Both the position numbers and the translations under genes were made by a program. Below are positions 50,957 through 57,643 of a stretch of DNA of 64,000 bases, piece by piece. This stretch comes from CAWJNF01 sp963844235. GTDB lineage: Bacteria; Actinomycetota; Thermoleophilia; Gaiellales; Gaiellaceae. Position 1 is the stretch's first letter, and each line of letters begins with the position of its first letter. The stretch spans positions 558,001 to 622,000 of the forward strand of contig CAWJNF010000005.1 in assembly GCA_963844235.1 (NCBI GenBank), read 5' to 3'. The notes beneath the pieces were generated by a model. It ran no database searches and was not told the origin of the DNA. It worked only from the letters and a program-made list of their open reading frames with translations.

Positions 50957-51378
50957 GGCGTCCGGCGCGCGAACAGCCCGCGCGACCCGTAGGCGTCGCT
51001 CGCCTCCCGCACGAACGCGGCCACCATGGGAGCGGCGTGCTCGCGCTCGAGGCGTTCGGCCCACCGTTCGAGCTCCTCAGGAGACGAGCGGCCCGGTCGG
51101 AGCGCGGTGTAGATCTCGAGGATCTCGTCGTCGGGGATGCCGGTCAGCTCGGCGGCGCGCTCGATGCACGCCGCGAGCTGCGCGCGACCGGCGGCGCGGG
51201 CGACATCCGCCTGCAGGCGGAGGGTCTCCGGCGTTGCGCGCATGTCCGTCGACGAAAGCCGACCCGCCCGCAGCGCCTCGAGCGTCACGTCGGACAGGCC
51301 GAGCCCCGACGGTGTCCGGACGAGATCGGGCCGGCGGGCGCCGAGGGGGTAGGCCGACCGCGGATCGCCCTCCGTCAT
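50953..51378 (-). CDS. Diol dehydratase small subunit
   Basis: 141 residues. YPLGARRPDLVRTPSGLGLSDVTLEALRAG and LRLQADVARAAGRAQLA are canonical for PduE/DhaB3. It completes the dehydratase with the fused large-medium chain encoded immediately downstream. GVD of the two genes is fixed by a 4-base overlap. First gene of the pair; the GGGGTCTGACCCC palindrome lies about 110 bases upstream. Confidence 0.92.
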   Translation of the reverse strand: MTEGDPRSAYPLGARRPDLVRTPSGLGLSDVTLEALRAGRLSSTDMRATPETLRLQADVARAAGRAQLAACIERAAELTGIPDDEILEIYTALRPGRSSPEELERWAERLEREHAAPMVAAFVREASDAYGSRGLFARRTP

Positions 51379-51485
51379 CCCGGCGGCCAGCCTACCGGAA
51401 AACGATTGCCCGGCTCGACGAGTCCACGTGCGAATTCGTCAACACACCCGCGACGAAGTTGGCACGGTCCGTCACACACGTGTAG

Positions 51486-51512
51486 GGGGTCTGACCCCCG
51501 GGGTCAGACCCC
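51486..51512. repeat. GGGGTCTGACCCC palindrome, copy 2
   Basis: GGGGTCTGACCCC-C-GGGGTCAGACCCC, a perfect 13-base stem with one central base. It shares its core with the element at 46025-46051. It sits in the 234-base gap between the dipeptidase stop and the start of the diol dehydratase small-subunit gene; the rest of that gap shows nothing recognisable. Confidence 0.7.
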
Positions 51513-51612
51513 TCCGAAGACTCTGCGCAGATCGTCGAGGAAGTCGGCACGCCTCGATGCAGACGTGACACGGCCTTTCTGGTAGAGGCGGGAAAGACCG
51601 CTCGCCCGGGGC

Positions 51613-52659
51613 CTACGCCGCCGGCAGCACCTGGCGCAGGACGCGCAGCGCGTTGCCGCCGATGATCCTCGCGGCGTCCTCCTCGGAGTACCCGCGCGAG
51701 AGCAGGCCGGCGGTGAAGACCGGCAGCGTCTCGACGCGGCGCAGGCCCTCCGGGCCGAGATGGTGTTCCGCGCCGGGGCCGAGCATGAGGTCGGGAGCGA
51801 ACTCGACGTAGTCCGGGCCGAGCGCCACGGAGTCCGTTCCGACCAGCGTGGCGATGTGGTCGACGTGATCGAGGAGATCCTCGAGCGTCGGCTCCTCCGC
51901 AGCGATGAAGTCGCCGATGAAGCAGACGCCGACATAGCCTCCCGTCGCGGCAAGGGCGTGGATCTGCTCGTCGGTGAGGTTCCGCGGGTGGTCGCACAGC
52001 GCTTTCGCGTTCGCGTGCGAGCAGACGACGGGCCCCTGCGCGATGCCGAGGAGGTCCCAGAACGGTGCCTCCGCGAGATGCGCGACGTCGATGACGATGC
52101 CGAGCCGCTCGAGCTCTCGCACGACGCCCGCAGCCGGGCCGGCGAGCCGTCGCGGGGCGGAAACGCCGATACCGTCGGCGAGCTCGTTCGCGCCGTTCCA
52201 GGTGAGCTGGATCGAGCGCAGCCCGAGCTCGTGGTAGGCGTGCAGCAACGCGATTGCCCCTGTCGCCCCACCTCCGAGCACGGGCGAGAGCCCCTCGAAG
52301 TGGAGGACGAGCGCGAGCTGATCGAGGAGCGGCGCCTCGTCGAGGTCCGCGGCAGTCGTGACGATTCGAAGCGCCGGGCACGCGGCGACCTCGGCGCGGG
52401 TGTCCTCGATCATGAGGCGCGCACACGTCGCGGGGTCGCCGCCGCAGTCGTAGCCGCCGGGCACGTCGCCGCCGACCGCAAGGAACTGCACCCGCACGCC
52501 GCCCTCCCGCAGGCGCGGGAGGTAGTCGCCGGCGAGGGGTGTCTGCTCGCCCGCCGCCCGCCGCCGCCGCACGTCCATCGCGACGTCTGTGTGGCATTCC
52601 ACTACCGGGTGCGTGCGGTGGAGCCGGCGAGCCTCCTCGAGGAGATCCGGTTCGCTCAT
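51613..52659 (-). CDS. Membrane dipeptidase (M19) family protein
   Basis: 348 residues from the ATG at 52659. Renal-dipeptidase fold with metal ligands HxD (ECHTDVAMD, His23, Asp25), the bridging Glu in LHFEGLSPV, DVAHLAE, and VCSHANAKALCDHPRN; GPDYVEF corresponds to the usual GSDFDG. It hydrolyses dipeptides, often with a C-terminal D-residue. No signal peptide, so it is cytosolic here. Its start overlaps the stop of the small membrane-protein gene by four bases. Confidence 0.9.
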   Translation of the reverse strand: MSEPDLLEEARRLHRTHPVVECHTDVAMDVRRRRAAGEQTPLAGDYLPRLREGGVRVQFLAVGGDVPGGYDCGGDPATCARLMIEDTRAEVAACPALRIVTTAADLDEAPLLDQLALVLHFEGLSPVLGGGATGAIALLHAYHELGLRSIQLTWNGANELADGIGVSAPRRLAGPAAGVVRELERLGIVIDVAHLAEAPFWDLLGIAQGPVVCSHANAKALCDHPRNLTDEQIHALAATGGYVGVCFIGDFIAAEEPTLEDLLDHVDHIATLVGTDSVALGPDYVEFAPDLMLGPGAEHHLGPEGLRRVETLPVFTAGLLSRGYSEEDAARIIGGNALRVLRQVLPAA

Positions 52660-53072
52660 GGCTCCTGACGGTACTCGTCCGGGTGGTGGCGGCCGTGGTA
52701 GGAGATCGTCGTCGTCAGGAGACCGACGAGCGCCACCCCCGGCCCGACCGCGCCCGCGAGAAGCTGGTCTCGCGTCAGCCCGGCGTCGATGGCCAGCGCG
52801 CCGACGGCGACCCAGACGCCGGCCGCGATGGCGGGAAGGAGCAGCACGATGACCTGCCAGTCGTGCCACGGCCGCCCGCGCCCACGCCACAGCGCGTAAT
52901 CCCAGCATGCGAAGACCGCCGCCACGCCGCCGGGCACCGGTCCCAGCACGGCCCGCTCGAGGCCGTCCAGCTCATCCCAGGCGTACGGCGCCGCCGCCAC
53001 CCAGATCGCGACCGCGACGGCCGCCAGCGTCATGAACGAGGGAAGGACCGACGTGCCCGGGGGATGCCGCAC
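52656..53072 (-). CDS. Small four-helix membrane protein, unknown
   Basis: 138 residues with four hydrophobic stretches (about 13-30, 42-58, 73-93, 105-122), short loops containing RGRGRPWHDWQ, and a charged C-terminus. No family recognised. Translationally coupled to the M19 dipeptidase gene (4-base overlap), which suggests a shared process such as peptide uptake or wall turnover, but nothing in the sequence shows it. Confidence 0.7.
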   Translation of the reverse strand: MRHPPGTSVLPSFMTLAAVAVAIWVAAAPYAWDELDGLERAVLGPVPGGVAAVFACWDYALWRGRGRPWHDWQVIVLLLPAIAAGVWVAVGALAIDAGLTRDQLLAGAVGPGVALVGLLTTTISYHGRHHPDEYRQEP

Positions 53073-53152
53073 GCGCGCAGTCTGACGGCTCGCCCGGACC
53101 GGAGAACCCGACGAAGGCGACGATGCCCCAGGGGCCCGGGCGCGCGCGCTCG

Positions 53153-53476
53153 TCAGCGGGTACGCGAGAAGCGATGGACGGCCTCGAGGAGCTCCTGGCT
53201 CTTCTGCCTCGCGGCCTCGGGATCGCCGGAGGCGAGCGCGCCCGCGACACAGTGCTGCACGTGGTCGTCGAGGATCCGGAAGGCGAGGCTCTCGAGCGCG
53301 GTCGTCGCGGCCGAGATCTGCGTCAGCACGTCGATGCAGTACCGGTCCTCCTCGACCATCCGCTCGATACCGCGGACCTGGCCCTCGATGCGGTGGAGCC
53401 GCTTGACGAGAGCATCCTTGTTCTGCGCGTAACCATGCGTGGAACCACCTTGCGCTGCACCGCTGTCGCTGGTCAT
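53153..53476 (-). CDS. csoR: CsoR-family copper-sensing repressor
   Basis: 107 residues. DUF156 four-helix repressor with the Cu(I) ligands Cys47 (RYCIDVL), His72 and Cys76 (DHVQHC) in the usual x-His-Cys spacing, and RLHRIEGQVRGIERM as the DNA-binding helix. It dissociates from the operator when Cu(I) binds. Its ATG overlaps the copA stop by four bases, so it is co-transcribed with the pump and controls both through the operator at 55632-55649. Confidence 0.94.
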   Translation of the reverse strand: MTSDSGAAQGGSTHGYAQNKDALVKRLHRIEGQVRGIERMVEEDRYCIDVLTQISAATTALESLAFRILDDHVQHCVAGALASGDPEAARQKSQELLEAVHRFSRTR

Positions 53477-55617
53477 GCAGCCTCCCTTCTCAGGTCGAGA
53501 CGTTCTCCCGTCGGTGTCGGAGCGTGCTCTCTGGGGCTGTGGAAGCGGCGCAGCCTCAACGAGTTCCCGACCACGAACAGGCTGGAAGCCGCCATCGCGG
53601 CGGCGGCGACAATCGGATCGAGCAGGCCGCCCATCGCGAGCGGGATGGCGGCGACGTTGTAGGCGAATGCCCAGAAGAGGTTGCCCTTGATCGTGGCGAG
53701 CACGCGGCGCGAGAGGCGGATCGCATCCGCGGCAGCGCGGAGGTCGCCCGAGACGAGGGTCACGTCCGCGGCCTGGATGGCGATGTCCGTGCCCGTCCCG
53801 AGCGCGAGGCCGAGGTCGGCCTGGGCGAGCGCGGGGGCGTCGTTGATGCCGTCGCCGACCATCGCCACGGTCTCGCCGGCCTGCTGGAGTCTCCTGATCT
53901 CGGCCGCCTTGGCGTCGGGCAGAACGCCGGCCAGCACCCGCTCCACGCCTACCTCGGCGGCGACGCGGCGGGCCGGTTCCTCGGCGTCGCCGGTCAGGAG
54001 CACCGGCTCGAGCCCGAGCGCTCGCAGCTCCGCGACCGCCTCGAGGCTCGTGGGCTTGGTCGTGTCGCGGACGACGAGCCGGGCGCGATCGACGTCGTCC
54101 CAGCGGACAACGATGCCGGTGTCGCTCCGCTGAATCTCCACGTGCTTGCCGTCAACCCGGCCTGTCACCCCGGACCCTGGAATGCTCCTGAACTCGTCCA
54201 CGTGCGGCAGCTCGCCGAGCTCGACCCGAGCAGTTCTTGCAACCGCGCGCGCGACGGGGTGCTCGCTCGCGTCCTCGACGGCACCCGCGAGCCGCAGGGT
54301 CTCGGCCCGGTCGGCGCCGTCGAGCAGCACCACGTCGACGAGGTGCATGCGGCCTTCGGTGACGGTACCGGTCTTGTCGAGCACGACCGTGGTGACGTGC
54401 CGCGTCTGCTCGAGCACCGCCGGCCCCTTGATGAGGATGCCGAGTTGCGCGCCGCGGTCCGTGCCGACCATGAGTGCCGTCGGGGTAGCGAGACCGAGAG
54501 CGCACGGACAGGCGATGATGAGGACGGCGACGGCGGCGGTGAAGGCGTCGGACGCGTCGCCCGTGATCGCGAGCCAGCCGGCCAGCGTCGCGATCGAGAG
54601 AGCGATCACGATCGGCACGAAGACCGCGGCGACGCGGTCGACGAGCCGTTGGATCGGCGCCTTGCCGGCCTGCGCCTCGGCCACGAGGCGCGTGATGCCG
54701 GCGAGGACCGTGTCGGCTCCCACCCGCGTTGCCCGAACGACAAGCCGGCCGGAGATGTTCACCGTCGCACCCGTGACCTCCGAGCCGGGGCCCACCTCGA
54801 CCGGGACGGGCTCGCCGGTGAGCATCGACACGTCCGCGGCCGAGAACCCGTCCTCGACGACTCCGTCCGTGGCGATCCTCTCGCCGGGCCGCACGACGAA
54901 ACGCTCTCCCGGCTGGAGATCGGCGATCGGAACGCCGACCTCATCGCCGTTCCGAATGACCCGGGCCTCCTGGGGCGCGAGCCCGAGCAGAGCCCGGACG
55001 GCGCTGCCGCTGCGGCGCCGCGCCCGTGCCTCGAGGAAGCGTCCGAGCAGGATGAGCGTGGTGATCACGGCCCCGACCTCGAAGTAGGTGTCGGCGCCGT
55101 GGTAGGCGACGAGGGCGACGATCGACCAACCCAGCGTCGCAAGCGTGCCGAGCGAGACGAGCGTGTCCATGGTGGCGACCCGATGGCGCGCGTTCAGCGC
55201 CGCGGCTCGATGGAACGGCCAGCCCGCGACCAGGACGACGGGAGCCGCGAGCGCGAGGGCGACCCACTCCCATCCGTCGAACTGGGCTGCCGGCACCATC
55301 GCGATCACGGCGAGCGGCACCGTGAGCACGACCGAGGCGCCGAGCCGCAGGAGCGCCGGGCGGAGCCGGTCGCGCTCGGGGGTCGCCGCCTCGCCCGGCA
55401 GCGATGCTCGGTAACCCGTCTCCTTGACGGCGCCGAGGAGGTCCGCGAGCCGGACGACGGCCGGATCGAACTGCACGGCGGCCTTCTCAGTGCCGAAGTT
55501 GACGCTGGCCCGGACGCCTCCGAGATCATTGAGCCGCTGCTCGACGCGTACAGCGCACGAGGCGCACGACATGCCCTCGATCTCCAGGTCGATCCGTGCC
55601 GGATACGCGGCGGCCAT
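53473..55617 (-). CDS. copA: Cu(I)-exporting P1B-type ATPase
   Basis: 714 residues. One N-terminal heavy-metal domain with GMSCASC (Cys18, Cys21), eight membrane helices, the TGE actuator loop (MLTGEPVPVE), transmembrane CPC at 370-372 (IIACPCALG), phosphorylated Asp414 (DKTGTVT) and the GDGINDAPALAQAD hinge. This motif set marks copper/silver export. Promoter: minus-strand TATGAT at 55623-55628, with the CsoR operator in the spacer. Operon copA-csoR; no CopZ chaperone gene is seen. Confidence 0.96.
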   Translation of the reverse strand: MAAAYPARIDLEIEGMSCASCAVRVEQRLNDLGGVRASVNFGTEKAAVQFDPAVVRLADLLGAVKETGYRASLPGEAATPERDRLRPALLRLGASVVLTVPLAVIAMVPAAQFDGWEWVALALAAPVVLVAGWPFHRAAALNARHRVATMDTLVSLGTLATLGWSIVALVAYHGADTYFEVGAVITTLILLGRFLEARARRRSGSAVRALLGLAPQEARVIRNGDEVGVPIADLQPGERFVVRPGERIATDGVVEDGFSAADVSMLTGEPVPVEVGPGSEVTGATVNISGRLVVRATRVGADTVLAGITRLVAEAQAGKAPIQRLVDRVAAVFVPIVIALSIATLAGWLAITGDASDAFTAAVAVLIIACPCALGLATPTALMVGTDRGAQLGILIKGPAVLEQTRHVTTVVLDKTGTVTEGRMHLVDVVLLDGADRAETLRLAGAVEDASEHPVARAVARTARVELGELPHVDEFRSIPGSGVTGRVDGKHVEIQRSDTGIVVRWDDVDRARLVVRDTTKPTSLEAVAELRALGLEPVLLTGDAEEPARRVAAEVGVERVLAGVLPDAKAAEIRRLQQAGETVAMVGDGINDAPALAQADLGLALGTGTDIAIQAADVTLVSGDLRAAADAIRLSRRVLATIKGNLFWAFAYNVAAIPLAMGGLLDPIVAAAAMAASSLFVVGNSLRLRRFHSPREHAPTPTGERLDLRREAA

Positions 55618-55631
55618 GGCTCATCATAGCC

Positions 55632-55649
55632 ATACCCAGCTGGGGTATA
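55632..55649. promoter_or_regulatory. CsoR operator of copA-csoR
   Basis: ATACCCAGCTGGGGTAT, a dyad with the TACCC...GGGTA half-sites typical of CsoR/CsoR-like operators. It begins about 14 bases upstream of the copA start and lies between the -10 (TATGAT, 55628-55623) and the expected -35, so bound CsoR would block the polymerase; copper releases it. Confidence 0.75.
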
Positions 55650-55674
55650 GGTAGTACTGCGGCGGCGGAGGTTC

Positions 55675-57540
55675 TTAGCCGCCGGATCCGCCCGAGGTCT
55701 CCTCGGGAGGCTCCGACGGGCTGCTTTCCGCGCCGGCTGCTGCGTCGTCGTCCCCGTCAGAGGCGCTCGCATCGCCGCTTGCGCTGCCTCCGCCGCTCTC
55801 GCCCGAGGCTCCGCCTGCCGGCAGCGCCGGGCCGTACTCCACGATCGAGTTCTCCGGCAGGTAGCGCACGAGGAACTCCTCGTCGCGCGTGAGCTCGTCG
55901 CCGCGGTACACCCTCCGCGTGTACCCGACCGTGAAGCCGGTGATGCCGCCGGACTGGATGGTGGTCTCGGTTCCTGGCGGAAGCGAGGGGTTGTACACCC
56001 GTAAGGTGGTGGCAGACGTGTACGCGTAGGGCTCGCCCGTCTCCGTCTCGACTCGCCGGCCCAGCTTGGAGGAGTAGAACTGGACCGTGATGAACGTGTC
56101 GCCGGCGATCACCTTGACCAGGATCCCGGCCGGCCAGTCGTTGCGGAAGATCAGCTCCGGCCCTCCCCACGACACCGTCGCCTCGCGGCCCATCGGGTAG
56201 CGGGAGATGTAGAACTCGTGCGGCGTATGGGCGATGAGCTCGAGCCCGGCGAAAAAGGCGGCGTTGTAGAACGTCGTCGCCACCTGGCTGACGCCCCCGC
56301 CGATCGCGTCCACCAGGCGTCCAGCCGTGATCATCGGCGCTAGCACGAAGCCGCGCTCGGCGGTGCGCTCGCCCAGCGCCTCGTTGAGCGAGAAGCGTCT
56401 ACCCGCCTTGATGACGTACCCGTCGAGGATCTGCGCCGCGCGCTGGATGTTCGTGACGCGGGGTGCGCAGCACGGGTATGGCGTCGTGAACTCCGACACG
56501 AGCGTGCGGATCTTCTGGGCGCGTGCTTCGCGAGTCGTCAGGTCGGGCTGGCTCGGCTCGAAGACCGCCTTCACCCGCGGTGTGCCGATCCCCGCGAGGA
56601 TCGCGGCCGCGCTCTTGCGGGCCGATACCGTCCTGCCGTTCTTCGATGCGACGACGCGCACCCGCTTGCCGACGAGCCTGAACGTCGCGTCCTTGGGCGC
56701 CCGCTCGAAGCGCCGGAAGGCGGCGTGCAGCGGACGCTCGAGCGGCCCGGCGGCCAGCAGGACATCGATGTGGTCGTCGCGCGTCTTGAAGCGAAGCGCC
56801 TCCCGCAGGACGTCCGGTTCGAGCTCGAGGCGGCGCTGCTCGTGGACGACGACTGGCGGCTGGGTGAGCAGCGCGTCCGCGGTCGCCTTGGCCTCCTCGG
56901 CGGCCGCGTCCGTGATGGCCGGCGGAACGTCCTCCAGGACGAGGGCGACGCTATCCGGCAGGCTCGACAGCGTCGCGACGGCCGCGTCGAGGTCCAGCTC
57001 GCGACCGAGGCGCGAGCGTCGAACGACCACCTCCTCGCCCCTGATCTGGACTCGGGCCGAGCGCGCCTTGCGCTCGACCTTCTTCTCGACCCGGTCGAGG
57101 ACGACGTCGAGGCGGTCGAGATCGACCGTGAAGCCCAGCGGGATGCCGATCGGGTCCGTGAGACCGAGGCGCGCACGCAGTCGGCTGAAGGTGTCACGGC
57201 TGCCGAGTGCGACTGCGAGCGCGGCCTCCACGTCGGCCTCGGCCCCGAGCTCCGAGCCGGAGGTCTCGAGCGAGCCTCCGTCGTAGTTGAGCGCGATCGG
57301 CTCGGCCGCCACGCTGCGCTCATGCTCTTCGAGCCGCGACCGGGCATCGGCGACGCTGAGGCCGCCGACGTCCACTCCTCCGATCTCGACACCCGGTGGC
57401 AGGTGCCCCGCCTCGGCCCGGGCGAGGAACGCGCCGATGCCTGCGAGCGCGCCCAGCACGACGATCGCGGAGATCGCGGCGACGCGCCAGGTCGAGCGAC
57501 CGGCACGGCGTCCGTACAGGGTGTAGGCACGCTCCGCCAT
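55675..57540 (-). CDS. VanW-family cell-envelope protein
   Basis: 621 residues. N-terminal membrane anchor (about 20-42), then two peptidoglycan-binding-type (PG_binding_4-like) repeats, and the VanW domain (about 360-500) with FSLNEALGERTAERGFVLAPMI, GGGVSQVATTFYNAAFFAGLELIAHTPH and WGGPELIFRNDWPAGILVKV. The last 50 residues are Gly/Ser/Ala/Asp low-complexity. VanW proteins lie at the envelope and accompany some vancomycin-resistance clusters, but their activity is not established. Single gene; no van genes nearby. Confidence 0.9.
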   Translation of the reverse strand: MAERAYTLYGRRAGRSTWRVAAISAIVVLGALAGIGAFLARAEAGHLPPGVEIGGVDVGGLSVADARSRLEEHERSVAAEPIALNYDGGSLETSGSELGAEADVEAALAVALGSRDTFSRLRARLGLTDPIGIPLGFTVDLDRLDVVLDRVEKKVERKARSARVQIRGEEVVVRRSRLGRELDLDAAVATLSSLPDSVALVLEDVPPAITDAAAEEAKATADALLTQPPVVVHEQRRLELEPDVLREALRFKTRDDHIDVLLAAGPLERPLHAAFRRFERAPKDATFRLVGKRVRVVASKNGRTVSARKSAAAILAGIGTPRVKAVFEPSQPDLTTREARAQKIRTLVSEFTTPYPCCAPRVTNIQRAAQILDGYVIKAGRRFSLNEALGERTAERGFVLAPMITAGRLVDAIGGGVSQVATTFYNAAFFAGLELIAHTPHEFYISRYPMGREATVSWGGPELIFRNDWPAGILVKVIAGDTFITVQFYSSKLGRRVETETGEPYAYTSATTLRVYNPSLPPGTETTIQSGGITGFTVGYTRRVYRGDELTRDEEFLVRYLPENSIVEYGPALPAGGASGESGGGSASGDASASDGDDDAAAGAESSPSEPPEETSGGSGG

Positions 57541-57643
57541 GTCCCGGCTACAGGGTAGGCGTAGCGACGAACGGAGGGCCGGTGAAGACGCTCTGGTGTC
57601 TTCTCAGGTCAGCCCGCTCGGGCCGAACGGGCGCGCCGGGAGC

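Noticed and set aside
53524..55629. 701-codon plus-strand open frame
   Set aside because: Antisense to copA, which has every P-type ATPase motif; no recognisable domain on the plus strand.
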